DNA of 64,000 nt, taken from contig NC_092573.1 of the NCBI RefSeq assembly GCF_037975245.1, forward strand, positions 1,546,001-1,610,000. The letters run 5' to 3'. Both the position numbers and the translations under genes were made by a program. This document shows, one piece after another, positions 47,726 through 60,275 of this stretch (positions are counted from its first letter, which is position 1; every line of letters begins with the position of its first letter). The notes under the pieces are model-generated. The model had not been told where the DNA came from and searched no databases. It saw nothing but the letters and a program-made list of their open reading frames with translations. Source of the stretch: Apostichopus japonicus (lineage: Eukaryota; Echinodermata; Holothuroidea; Aspidochirotida; Stichopodidae).

Positions 47726-49580
47726 TATGGAGGAGTCATACAACAACAGAAGACTGACTGGGAAATTTCAAATAAATTTGAAAGAGTCAACTAACTTCCT
47801 TATTCTCATGTCCAAAGTACCTACATACATTTTAATGTGGATTTTGATTATTCATTACCAATCTTTACATCTGGTATCCATCTACTTAAGTTCAGTTTCA
47901 GGTACTTCTACCAAATTATGTACAAAGCTTTTCAAATTTGAATTACTTCGAATTGTCAGAATCTAATAGAATGGGTACTTACTCGCTACGTAGTTAATTT
48001 GTCGATGCAAGAAGTGAAAGAGCTTAGTTATACTTGAGGCCTCAAAAAACTATTTGCTGGCCAACTGTCAGTAGATTTTGCTGTTTGCCAGTAGAAAGGA
48101 AAAAAGAGAGACACTGGCAATTTCCTGCCAGTAGACATTAAGAAGCGAAACACTTGGTATGTCGGTAAACAATCTTCAGTCAAAGAATGATTTCCGTACT
48201 TAACATAAGCCCTGTAAGATTATTGCTTATGTATCAGTAAATATTATTAGACTGCTCCCATCAGCCTGTACAGAGTAACTGATCTGTGCTGTAATTCAGG
48301 ACAATGCTACACAAGCCAGTAGAGGATTTTTTTTAAGTTATTGCATATTTGTAGCAAGTGGCTGCTAAACTTATGAAACTGTAAGCCTTTTAGTGTGATC
48401 AATTTAAATATTATTTCGATTAATAACTGGTAGATTAGATAAAATTGTGCAGATTTGTTAACAAAACACAAACAGAGACCTTTAAAGCAGTTTGGAGTTA
48501 AAGCTAAATTTTTCACTACACAGTGTCTCTTTTACATTGTAGAACAGCTCATATATTCTAATCCTGGATTTATCTCTATTCCTCTTTCTAATGCATTAGC
48601 TCAAATTAAATCATTCTGAGAAAGTGCAATCTTATTCAGGTCCTACCCAAAACGACCTCATTCTCGGAAACAATTACGTCAATGGAAGCCGATATCGAAG
48701 AAATTTACCCGCAAGTGTTAACTGTGTGTATTTGCCTTCATAAAAATTGTATAACATAGTTAACAACATATGGTATTGGCAATTTCTCTGTCAAAGTAAC
48801 AAATTGTCGTTAGTAAAAAAAGAGATCAAATTGGTTTTCCGGAATGATATTACCATGGGAACGAAACCAAGTCTATCAACAATTCAGATCAGTCAAGTTT
48901 TCTTGGATAAATGCTGAGTAATATCATCTTAATTCATCATGTTCTTATTAAAATATTAAAAACCTTTGACAAATTTGCTTTTCGACTGAGTTTACTTTTA
49001 AATAGCAGACATGTTTAATAGCACGTTCTTTTGTTTGGTAACAGTTAACATACTTTTCTTGCAAAGCAAAAGTACACATAAACCCATTGCCTAATTCAAG
49101 TCAAAGACATCTCCATTTCTGAAGGATACAAGTCAAAACTTGTGCAGAGTGCTTCAGTACCTTTTGTCGTATTGTCATTTTAATGTGGTGTCTACCTTGT
49201 GTCAAAACCTGTAACACTTTGGTTGAAGAACCAACTTCCAGTGTTCAAATGCATTCTAGTCATTGATGCAGTAATATCTCTAATATCAAGTGAAAATTGA
49301 GTTGATTTCCAACAGTGCTGAGAAAAAAGAAAAGGAAAAAAATGAAACTTGCAGACCAAAATTTCTCGGCAGAGAAAAAATATATAACAAATTTCTCTGG
49401 AAACTTGAGAATGATTAACTGGTGTTCTGTACAGGTACAAAACAGCTTCCAATCAATGGCAGGTGTGCAGGCAGATAGAGCCTGTCCATAGGACAGTTCA
49501 CAACATAGAGGGTGCACTCTAAAAGAGAGTTGTCCTTCAGGATCACATGTAGAAGAGTGCATGAGGGGATCCATCACAAG
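47726..49580. other. Non-coding DNA, nothing recognised
   Basis: AT-rich. A short segment at about 48640-48720 is open in two frames after a TTATTCAG but resembles nothing I know. Repeated GCCAGTAGA words lie at 48065-48135. The antisense frame at 49260-49577 has no splice context. Confidence 0.45.
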
Positions 49581-50618
49581 ATAATAGTGTGTGCTTTGCT
49601 CAAATGGTGAGCAGTCTGTGATATATGCAGCTATCTACAGTGTGTCACCCGAGGACATTTCACAAGATAATAGTGTGTGCATTGCTCAAATGGTGAGCAG
49701 TGTAGCTATATACAGTGTGTCATCAGAGGACACTTCACAAGATAATAGTGTGTGCTTTGCTCAAATGGTGAGCAGTCTGTGGTATATGTAGTTATATACA
49801 GTGTGTCATCAGAGGACACTTTTCAAGATAATAGTGTGTGCATTGCTCAAATGGTGAGTAGTCTGTGGTATATGTAGTTATATACAGTGTGTCATCAGAG
49901 GACACTTCTACAAGATAATAGTGTGTGCATTGCTCAAATGGTGAGCAGTCTGTGGTATATGAAGCTATATACAGTGTGTCATCAGAGGACACTTCACAAG
50001 ATAATAGTGTGTGCATTGCTCAAATGGTGAGCAGTCTGTGGTATATGTAGCTATATACAGTATGTCATCAGAGGACACTTCTCAAGATAATAGTGTGTGC
50101 ATTGCGCTCATATGGTGAGCAGTCTGTGGTATATGAAGCTATATACAGTATGTCATCAGAGGACACTTCTCAAGATGATATTGTATGCATTGCTCAAATG
50201 GTGAGCAGTCTGTGGTATATGAAGCTATATACAGTGTGTCATCAGAGGACATTTCACAAGATAATAGTGTGTGCATTGCTCAAATTGTGAGCAGTCTGTG
50301 GTATATGTAGCTATGTATATGTATCCATATAAAGTGCGTCATCAGAGGACACTTCCACAAGATAATAGCGTGTGCATTGCTCAAATGGTGGGCAGTCTGT
50401 GGTATATGAAGCTATATACAGTGTGTCATCAGAAGACATTTCACAAGATAATAGTGTGTGCATTGCTCAAATTGTGAGCAGTCTGTGGTATATGTAGCTA
50501 TGTATATGTATCTATATAAAGTGTGTCATCAGAGGACACTTCACAAGATAATAGCGTGTGCATTGCTCAAATGGTGGGCAGTCTGTGGTATATGTAGCTA
50601 TATATAGTGTGTCATCAG
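49581..50618. repeat. Minisatellite, about 12 units of 86 bp (variants of 75-101 bp)
   Basis: The anchor ATAATAG(T/C)GTGTGC occurs at 49581, 49667, 49742, 49828, 49915, 50001, 50087, 50175 (variant), 50261, 50362, 50448 and 50548. Each unit also carries GCTCAAATGGTGAGCAGTCT and TGTCATCAGAGGACACTT. Most spacings are 86-88. One is 75 (internal deletion), and two near the end are 100-101 because of a GTATATGTATC-type insertion. Since 86 is not a multiple of 3, the several open frames here cannot be a coding repeat. Confidence 0.95.
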
Positions 50619-53111
50619 AGATATGTCTCATTAGGAATATTCTGGCCAGGTATCTTACGGCTTGTTCACATTTAAGAATGCAAATTAAACCCCTCATGGG
50701 ATCAACTTAAGTCTTTCTAATCTTTGAAGAGAATTTGACTGAATTGATCAAAAGTTTCTCTTAAAAGATTGTGATTGAAACGACAAAGCTATGGTCAAAC
50801 CCCTCCCATTCTCCTTTCTCCCGACCCCTCCATTTATCATCACTTGTGTCATCTTTTCTCGCTATCCACATGTCATGGGGTTCAATCGTAAAGGTGAATT
50901 TATTAAATATCAAATTCTAACGTTTGTACCCCCAAAGTGACCTAATCCAAACTTTTTGAGAGTATAATCTTTGGCTAAAAATGGAAATTCCAATTGATTC
51001 CTCATAATATGTTAAATGTACTGAATGACACAATTCAGTGAATTTCATTCTGGCCCCATGTGTCCATGTTTTTTTTTGGGGGGGGGGGAGGGGGGGAGTC
51101 GGCATATAGTTGTGTAGCGATCATAGAATTATGACTAATATTAAAAGGTTATTTCCTCAACATTCTGTCATCATGCTATCTGAGCCCTTAGTAATGTCTA
51201 ATGTTCAAACATTTCCTTTCTGACTCCTCCTGTTCCAGCCGTCCTCAACTGCCATTCTGCTACATCTTCATAGCATAACCCGGCCTGGGATATGCTCTAT
51301 TTGATGGCATTTTAAACCACTATGGATGCAAATCGTAGTCTTTCAATCTCACATTACAATTGCATCTTGATAGCATTCTCTTGGTTTAAATTTGACTTGA
51401 GTATGATATGTGACAGTAAAGTTGCACGCCTCCAAAGCCTTTTGGACACTCCCGCATCATTACAGGTGGAACATTAAACAAGTCAAATGACACATATCAT
51501 GAATGACTGAAATAACTCTTTCAGGGTGGAGCATGCATTACCTCATCACTCTCAATCAGTCTTAAATGTTGTGTAAATCATCATTTCATTTGGTTCCTTG
51601 ATAACATTGTATTGATTTAAATGTTGAAAGTGCGTATATTACGTGTGAGTGTAATGTGGGACGGTACAGTTTTCTTTGCATGTCTTCTGTTTTTTAAGTA
51701 AAATTTCTGCTGTGTTATTGATTCCTGTTCCAAGACACAGATGTTCAAAGGTTATACTTTAAAGAGGGTGTGCAGTGTTTGTACTTTTTGTTTTACTCTC
51801 AAGTATTAACGTTTATATGGTACAACAACAGACTCGTATCACATTTGTATACTTGCAATAGCATGGGTGGGGGGGGGGGGGATTAGATTTAATTTCAAGT
51901 TTCTTTATAGTTAGACCAAGTGTTTCTTTAAATCACTTCTGTCTTTAAGAATTAACAGAGTCTAGTTACAGAGATTTATTTAACTGACAACAATGAAAGT
52001 GAAGCTATTGTAAGTTTCTCGTCGTCCCCATCCTTGACTATTTCGTTTTGCACATGTGTAGTTTGGAATCATAAAATATACTTCTGGGATCTCTGTTTTG
52101 GTTTCGAAATATTCTAAAGTATACCTGCAGAGAGACACTTACTTTTTTAATAGAATGAAAAACAAAGTATTTTTTGTGACTTCTTTCATATGCTATGAAC
52201 ATTATCTGTATCAAAGTAGCCCTCTATCAAATCACCTCTTCTACCCCTCCCCCTCCCTCTACCCCTCCTCCCTGCCCTGACAGGACACAATTGGCCCATG
52301 GTTTGCTTTTGTTATTCAAGCTGTCCCTTTCAATGACAGAGAGAGTGAGTATGAAACGTGTGGTGACAGTAACTTATCAAGGATCTGAAACAGTCTGTTG
52401 CACAAGACAGCTCTTGCAGCAAACTGTCAAAACATTTTGTCAAGAAATTAAAAAGAGTTTATGGACTTATTTTTAGCAACATTTTAATTATTTCATGATC
52501 AACTGTGAGCTGTCAGTCATTTGTTGGCAGGGAATAAAACTAATGTTAAGATTTCCCCCATGCAGCTGTTAAAGATAATTCGCTTCTAATTTAGTAAAAA
52601 AAAAAATAGTGGGTGAAAAAGGTATGAGTCACACAACACAAAATGGATGCCAAATGTGGAGAAATAATCAAAACAGGTTAGAAAAGGAATGCCTGTTGAA
52701 CTGAATTCAGCATTGAGATTTTCAGGCTATATTTATGCATTGGGTTTTAACTTTTTGCCACTCTGAAAAAAAAATTTCCAGCTTTCTCGTAAAACATAAC
52801 AAGTTATTAACCCCCGAAATTTCACTCAGAGTTCTGTCTGATTACCTCCAGTTAGCTGCTCCAAGTTATTAAAGTCTCAATGTGTGTTAATAGCCAAATT
52901 TATACTTAAACCTTTCCAGCTTACTGCCCTTAAAAGCTCAGTAAAAAATGACACCGTTCTATGCAAGTTTCATATTAATATTCATGATTTTTATTGATTT
53001 ATCTGTCGTTAAACATTTTGAGCTGAATAAAATTCGCCAGATTTTTTAACGAGGCCGTAGATTCTACAATCTTCAATCAAAATTTGCAAGTCCCGCCCAA
53101 CAGATCATGCG
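50619..53111. other. Non-coding DNA with one candidate mini-exon
   Basis: AT-rich with G runs at 51078 and 51867. The only coding-like item is the candidate exon at 52284. Confidence 0.45.
52284..52344 (+). CDS. Candidate 61-nt exon, unidentified
   Basis: A long pyrimidine tract (52240-52280) leads to CTGACAG, then 61 nt to GAGA|GTGAGT. In one frame it reads DTIGPWFAFVIQAVPFNDRE. A second frame is also open. Splice signals at both ends are strong, but the sequence does not match the PTPN9 segment that should follow the exon at 43792. It could be an exon of another gene or a pseudo-exon. Confidence 0.2.
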
Positions 53112-53116
53112 CCAAT
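53112..53116 (+). promoter_or_regulatory. CCAAT box in a possible promoter
   Basis: GCGCCAATCAAATC lies 150 bp before the ATG at 53262, with CCCGCCC at 53094-53100 nearby. The reverse complement GATTTGATTGGC also occurs at 27111, so this may be part of a repeat. Confidence 0.2.
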
Positions 53117-53261
53117 CAAATCTCTCTGTTTTGTTTACGACCGTTAGGCCTATCTTACTTTCACTTTCATGGGCTAGCCTGTGTTAGGTCTCTTGAATAG
53201 TATCTTTCTTTCGGTCTTACCGATGTAGCTTGTGACCATTGTGTCATTTCCTTCCATTACA

Positions 53262-53326
53262 ATGGATAAACAGGTGTTTTCAGACGTTTTCTCCATGAAA
53301 TTGGGTCCAAAAAGTGGGCGTTACAG
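53262..53326 (+). CDS. Candidate first coding exon, unidentified gene
   Basis: An ATG at 53262 opens 21 codons (MDKQVFSDVFSMKLGPKSGR...) and runs to TACAG|GTATTA, leaving two bases of a split codon. A CCAAT box and a CCCGCCC stretch lie within 170 bp upstream, and the local sequence is richer in GC than its surroundings. I do not recognise the peptide. No partner exon was found. Confidence 0.25.
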
Positions 53327-56300
53327 GTATTAATATGTTTCGTTTGTGTAATGAACATGCTGATATGGGTGGGCGCAGTGATTTTATGGTAAATCCTTTG
53401 CGCCATAAGGGCAACAGAAAATACCTTTCTTTCGGTTGCGACAGCTTTTCTCCATTAAACCCACCTGGTCACAGAGTGCATTTAGAGTAAGAAACATTGA
53501 ATCTGCTTCGGAAGTTTGTTTTCCGGAATTTATCAGTAAACATGTATTGAGACCGTTTTGTCAAGTAGACAGTTTTGCATCCCACAAACTTCAATAATGT
53601 TTTTTTTTTTTTTTACTTATTGTTTTTTGGGGTTTTTGTTTTTGCAAACTTTCAATGTATACTCATAATTTCCTTGTTCCTGTTACATGTTCAAGAAACA
53701 TGTTGCTTTCAGATTGTAGCAAATCACAGCACAAACTTCAGGTTCATTGATCTGACGCAGATACGTTTATCAGATGTTACTCATAAAAATATGAATATTT
53801 AAATGTGTAGGAAGGCTCTATATTTCTATACCAATTTCTTCCATACTCATGTTTCAGGAGAAGAGCACTTGACAGGCTGTACTGGTAATCTATTCCAAGT
53901 TGGTTTAATTAAATATTAAAATTTGAAACCATCTTTAATGAAGATACATGTCGGAATCTAACGAAACCTTAACACACTGGTGATGTAATTTAAAGCACGA
54001 TTTGGATTCAAATGTCCCACAGATCTCAAACTCTCTATACCTTCTTAGTTCCTTTATTACATCTTCAAAGATTCAATTAAAATATTGCAAGTATCATAAA
54101 ACGAGGGTTTGGTTGCTTTTGATAATATTTTGACAAAATCACCAGCTGAAAGACATCCCTGATGAATCATTACATCCAGTTCCTCTGCCCCCTCCCTCCG
54201 CTTCCCACCGATAAAAGACAGTAACATTTATTAAAGTTGCTTAAATTATGAATATGATCATGGATTTCTCATAGTTAAAGTTTCAATAGGGTTCAATCAA
54301 AGTATTATGACATTTATAAACTGCTTATCCCTTGTGATATTGTGGAACTTTACCTTGTTGTCTCCATTTTCTCTCTTTGCTCCCTCCCCCTCCACTCCCC
54401 TTATTTTACTATCACAATAGTTGAAAAAGCAACTCGCCACTTCTACATCCTTTCATGTGTAGTTTGGTTCATGAGTTAACGATGCCATTTAAAAATCATT
54501 TGTTACCTAATCTGCATAATTTGTTCAATAGAAGACTAAATGGAAACTGAAAGCTGTCGTCTTTATCTTTCAACGCTAAATCGAGGGGGGGGGAGGGAAA
54601 TTACACATAGACCTTTAAGGTTGAATCATAAACTATATTTATATCCACTTTGTTTAGCTCTTGTAATCAGGACAAAGCCTGAGAATTAAGTTTTTTTTTT
54701 CAGGCCACAGGAAAACGTGTAGTAATCCTATATGATTCAGTTGTCGCCTGTATGTATATATGCTGGAGAAAAATGATTGCTTAATAGAGATATCACACGA
54801 GGCACTGTGTGTTTCTGTACACGTCTGACTTTTAGTCTACCAGTCGGATACAAAACATACTTAACTTGTATACTAAAGATCAAAATCATGGTAAGTCTTT
54901 ATTTTTGGATACGTTGTATTCCTTTTTCTTTAATTAATTTTTTTTTTCAACTTCTTGGAGTATGATATTTGTAATTGTCGTAAACTGCATGTCAGTCAAG
55001 TAACAGACGGTTCGAGATATAAAATGTGATGAAACAGAATTTAGAGGAGTTCTTGACACTTAATATACAACTACTCTTTGAAACCGTGCCCATGTGACGA
55101 GCATGATTCTCTCGTAATTTAAACGTCCCCAAAAATTTGTGGCTAATTATCACATTAGTAGAAATCAGTCAAAATAGCAGATTTTTTTTAATGTATTATA
55201 ATTTGTGATGTAAAACATAGATTGGCATTAATATAAATTGTGATCACGCAAAGTCTGTTACATTGGTTTTATGTTACGTACACAGTATGTACTTAACATA
55301 TACTTACAGAACTGTCTGGACTCCATTTGTGTATAGTTCATGATACTTTGAATCCTTTGAAATTCAGATGTCAAAAACTAATTGTTTTCTCCATCTTGAA
55401 ATTCGGGGCACTTGAAAAGGAAGGGAATCTGCAGGACCTCTCTCTGTTACCAAAACTAAAGTATTTCTTTGCCCCACTATAAGCTTAGCGTATGATAACT
55501 CTAGTTTGATATTGTTAAAGGTTTTCACTTCATCTGTAACAGAGCAATTGTCTTTCCAGATCTTCGTCTAATCTTACCAAAGGGAAAGAGTTATTCCATT
55601 ATTCTTTGCCTCTAAAATCCCCCCCCCCCCTCTCCCTCTCTCTTTTTCTCTGTCCTTGCTCACACTCTTTCTTTCTCTAGTTTCTTTTCTGTTATGTCTC
55701 AATACTTTCCAGTTTGGAAGGTGAACCTAAGGGGTCAATCTCTCAGTATTTTTCTCTGGTTTAAATTAGATCCCCACTGGATTGATACCTTCAGACATAT
55801 CTTGCCAGAGCTTGTCATCGGTTTGATAATGCCAGTTTTGCCCAAAGCTAGGTTCCACTGTAGAGACAAAACCAACCACTGCCCTGCAGGTATCCTCAGA
55901 TAGTTCAAAGGGGGAGGATTCTTCGTTAGGAAAATCATTTTTGTGTTTCATAAGATTCTATGAGACTTCACTTAATAAAGAAACATTGTTACATATGAAT
56001 CCAAAGCTCAACAAGGTAAAAGAAATTCTTTTCAGCAAATGTTGTTGATACAAATGGTATATGAACTAACATGGCATAAATGAAATTAAACAGCATTTCT
56101 GAGGTTTCTTCTATAATTTTGCACAAATGTATTAAGTGTCACAATTGTTAGATTATAATTTATGAGACTGAGCCACCTTCCTAGACATTTACACAAAACT
56201 TGATGGTAAATGAGAAAGTAATTCAATTATTAATTAAGTTATTAGATTTGCTTTTGAACATTTCTTTGCCAAGGACAGGTACATGTAATAGTACTTAGTA

Positions 56301-57958
56301 TGTTACAGCATATAAACGAAAATTTCAAACTTTCCAATGAAACTTGACGGAGTAAAGCTAATAAACTATAATGTGATGGTATTTTAGTATCAAATAGGAT
56401 AACAAAATTGAGCAACGTTAATAACTCAACAACTAAGACACTCCTACCACAGAATTAACTGCTATTCCCCCTCCCCCCCCGAAAAAACCCCATCCCACCC
56501 CTCCCAATACCCAATGGTTTAAAATGTTGATGTTAGGTTGTACAGCTGCTGAATTACGGGTGTCGCATAACTATTTGAACAAATATCTGGAGTTTGTTTT
56601 ATACTAGACATGCTTTTCTCTGAAGTGTTTGTTACAAGCTTAAAAAAAAAGACCTTTTTTTTATTATTAATGTTCATGTAAAAATACTAAAAAGCAAATT
56701 GATTTATTTATGTTCATGTCAAAAAAGTACAAAAAAATGACTTCTTTTACTCCAATCATCATCATCATCATACTGTCAGTACAATTTCTTTGAAATGTAA
56801 CATGAAAGAACCATATTTATATGCACTAACATAGTAAGAAAATTGTCCCAACTGGCCGAATTAACTTTTGTGTTTTACATTTATATTTTAGTTGCTTCAG
56901 AGCTGTAGATAAATTCATCCAAACCTATACACTAAACCTATTTGTAAATGAAAATCCTCTTCCTTGATAAAGCAGGAATATAGGATAAGCCGATGTATTA
57001 TTTTTTTTTGGTGTCAGCTCATGTAGAGATCAAGTTTCCTCTTTTGTCAAAAAGATGACACAATCCCTTTAAAGCTTTCCTCACCGGCTGGAGATAGTTG
57101 ATGATACAAGGGCAGACCTCTTAGCTGTAGTTTCCCCGCTGTATAACTTGGATGTTTCGTTTCCTTCCATGACGAAGAAGACGACGAAAGACGCACACTA
57201 AAGTAATTACGGTGAAGTTGCATGCTGCTTTCCACTCCCAATGATTATTTGAATATAGAACCATCAATTTTCTATCTCTCTGTCTCTATCTCACTCGCTC
57301 TCTGCCTTGGCCATTTTGATCAGTTCATATTCACAGGCAGGTTGCACTGTCGGTGAATTCTGTTGCCCGCATGTAGTTGGATTTATTTCTCTTCTTTGCT
57401 GCGTGGATTAGAGAGCTCTGTACAAAGAACAGAGGCAGCTCTACATTCTAGGTTTCTTGGATTTGGTGGAAGTCCATTTCAAATTGCTATTGTTGGTTCT
57501 TTCTTTTTTTTGACATCAGGATAATTTGATTTCGGAGATATATTTAACTTGATTTGGATTATGCTTTTTTTTTTCTCTCCTGTTGGTGAGGACGAAATTT
57601 TCAGTAGCGGATTTCTATTTACGGTACGCTGTGTCGGTATTGACGGCCAGTAGTGAGTCTGTTCAATGAGATGACCTTATCTTTTTTTCTGATCTCCGAC
57701 TATTAATCAGAAATGTTTTTAGTCTCTTTGAACGACAATCTAAAGAATTAATTTATAACTTGATCCATTGTGGACAGAATTACTTTTGCTTCAATGATAT
57801 TTGAATGTTTTGTTTATAAGACAAGGTACTGTTTGGAATATTACAAGCATTTGCTAAACATGTTGTGCAGGATACTGTTATGCATCTGTGTGTTGTGATT
57901 TAAACCTTGAAGAAACTTCCTTTTTTTTTGGGGTCTTATTTTAAACAAATTTGAAAAT
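53327..57958. other. Non-coding DNA; the end may be a 5' UTR
   Basis: AT-rich with G and C runs. The last 600 bp, from a CT-rich stretch at 57270-57305, could be promoter and 5' UTR for the exon at 57959. The minus-strand frame at 57047-57241 lies in a GC-richer patch, but I cannot identify it. Confidence 0.4.
56755..56771. repeat. (ATC)n microsatellite
   Basis: Five to six ATC units. Confidence 0.9.
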
Positions 57959-58015
57959 ATGGAGTTAACTGTTGATGATGTTTTACAAGTCCGTATGAAT
58001 TATCCCAGGGATATG
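57959..58015 (+). CDS. Candidate first coding exon, unidentified gene
   Basis: An ATG at 57959 opens 19 codons (MELTVDDVLQVRMNYPRDM) ending exactly at ATG|GTGAGT, a consensus donor, in phase 0. Reading through the donor meets a stop within a few codons, so splicing is required. No acceptor-like site lies just upstream, so it would be a first exon with a 5' UTR to its left. It could start a separate gene, or an alternative product of the PTPN9-like gene that skips the lipid-binding domain. The second idea is only an inference from position. Confidence 0.3.
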
Positions 58016-58309
58016 GTGAGTGTTTAAATATATTTATTTCTATTGTATGATTTAATACTCATGTTTGGTGTTTTCAGTTTTTATGACATCTAGGCCAGCT
58101 AAAAGGTGCTGTTTGTGTTAGGTTGGCCATTTACCAAACCTTTGGAGTATAAAATTGAATAAGATAGCAACTGACATATGTTAATGAGAGTTAATGAGCG
58201 AGAGAAATTAATAGATCTTCAACGTTTCTTAGTGAAGACTTTTCCATCATAGAATTAATCACATGTAACAAGCAAATTGAAAGAGTTCAAATTTTTCAAC
58301 TGCCACTTT

Positions 58310-58515
58310 GCAAATGACTTACATTGGTAATGAATTTTGGGGTAGCAATTGAAAATTTACCAAAAATAATTGCAAAAGGGCAGAATGAAAAATGTGAATT
58401 TTTTTTCAACACAGCTCCTTTCCTTTTTTAAATGAAACTTGACTAGGCAAGCAAATGACTGACATTGTTTATGGAATCTTGGTACTGAATAGCAATTGAA
58501 AATTTACCAAAAATT
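58310..58515. repeat. Diverged tandem duplication, about 141-bp period
   Basis: Units at 58310-58370 and 58451-58515 share GCAAATGACT, ACATTG and AGCAATTGAAAATTTACCAA, then AAAT. Confidence 0.75.
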
Positions 58516-58895
58516 TGTGGAAAAATCTGCTTTATATAGAAAAGCATTGCAGTGCGGAGAGGTTGGGGCCCGGGGCGGGTGGTAGGGACATTGAGGTGTT
58601 TTCATTTGGATAGAAACTTTAGTATTAATATCATAAAACAGGTAAGGGCAAGTTTCCGTACTCGATACTTGGAATTAATCTTTGAAGCAAATTGAGCATT
58701 TCGCACACACCAATTTTCTCCGCACATACTTTTAAAGAAAGTCTGTACTGTCAATGCAATGAAACTTTCTTTTCAGCAATACAATCCAGGAATAAAATGT
58801 GCTACTATTCAAATTGTACCACAGCGTTCCTATACAAAAGGACATTGCTAATGCTTTATAATTTATTAAATATAAACAAAATCATTGAAACCTGG

Positions 58896-58957
58896 TGAAG
58901 AAGTGGTGTCATGGGTAGAGTTTTTGCCTTACAACCATGAGTTTCCTGTTTCAAACA
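58896..58957 (+). ncRNA. tRNA-derived SINE head followed by a C run
   Basis: GTGGTGTCATGGGTAGAG fits an A box and TGTTTCAAACACCC a degenerate B box at tRNA-like distance. Between them lies TTGCCTTACAACCATGAG, a wording common in invertebrate tRNA-derived SINEs. Fifteen C bases follow at 58958-58972. Stems are poor, so it is not a working tRNA. Confidence 0.55.
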
Positions 58958-60252
58958 CCCCCCCCCCCCCCCGAATCAGGTTTTCTTGACCTGTTCAGAT
59001 TGTTGATCTGTAGTTTTCTTTCTTTTTTAAACCGTCTTTGGTAGATCTCAGTATTCTTGCGTTCGAATTGGGAAGGAAAAAGGGTTTGGTCTGTTTTGTC
59101 AATGGTTTAGAAACAACATCTTTCACTATGGGTTTCACTGCAGTGATAATGAATGGGAAACCCCCATCCCTTCCCTAAACCCCCCTCCTCAGTATTTTAG
59201 AAAGTGATCAGCTTCTAGAGTACACTCTCGTCTTTCAAGTAGGGATGTTAGGTGGCGGTCACAGGAGCAGGAATGGGTGCAACAAATTACATTCCAGTCT
59301 CAAACTTCTCTGAAAACACTGAAAACACATGAAAGGAAACAGACACATGGTTTGATATTGGAAAATTTACAACAAAAAAACCTTGCCACTATTCCTATGG
59401 AAGTAACCAAGACGACCATTTGTGTGTGCCACCTTAGAACCCCACCCTCATATTCATGTATATTTGTAATTAAAAACTTTGTGGTAAATATTAAGGTCTA
59501 CTGAGCTGCATGATATTTCAGTTTTTTGAAGAAGGGTTCTTGTACATGAAGTATCATTTACTATCCAGTATAACTGCGTCACATGCACCAGCATTTACTA
59601 AGAAAGCCTGCAGATGTACTGGTATCTAGTCAGTGGTTAAGAGATTACAATGGTGAGAACCTTTGCCAGATTTAATTGACAAGAAATGGTAGTACTTTGT
59701 CAAAACCCACAAAAACATTACAACTGGGTCTTTCTCTGAAACATACTGACGGTACGTGATCTTGTGGTTGTAATTGTATTCTATATTCAAAGCTATCGTA
59801 AAAACTTGAAAAGGTAAATTTCAATTTATTTAGTCAGGTTTACTGTAAAGGGGCGCACTCACTGGTTGCCGAACATGTACAGTGAATTGTAAAAAGAAAG
59901 CAAGCAAGCAGTGAGATAGATTTATGTCAGTTGATGAGTAGGATGTATGCTAAATTGTTTACCATTCATTTTGAAAGTGCATTCATTCTCTGTATTGGGG
60001 TGCATGGTTTTTGCAAGTTTTTGTCAAAGAAAGTTGTTTCAAATTTTACCATTTTTGATTCTTCACTATATAAGTTTAACGAGGCATTAAGCAAAACCAA
60101 AAATGAAAATATTGCAGGGAGGGGTGGGTGGGAGAGAGAAGGTGAGAACTAAGGAGTAGATTCTACTTCATTTACTGCATGGCATGTATCCTTTCAAGGA
60201 TCTGCAACAAATATCAATCAAACAGGTAAACAAATTTTTAAATTGTGTCATT

Positions 60253-60275
60253 AATGAATGAATGAATGAATGAAG
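60253..60275. repeat. (GAAT)n microsatellite
   Basis: Five to six AATG units. Confidence 0.95.

Noticed and set aside
48640-48730. Possible exon after TTATTCAG resembling a phosphatase YIN-type segment
   Set aside because: Two frames are open, the match to YINA-type motifs is superficial, and there is no donor at a sensible place.
49581-50618. CRISPR-like array
   Set aside because: The whole 86-bp unit is repeated with no unique spacers, and the DNA is eukaryotic.
49591-50697. Several 61-74 codon frames on both strands with repeated motifs
   Set aside because: They are translations of the 86-bp minisatellite. The unit is not a multiple of three and frames break every unit or two.
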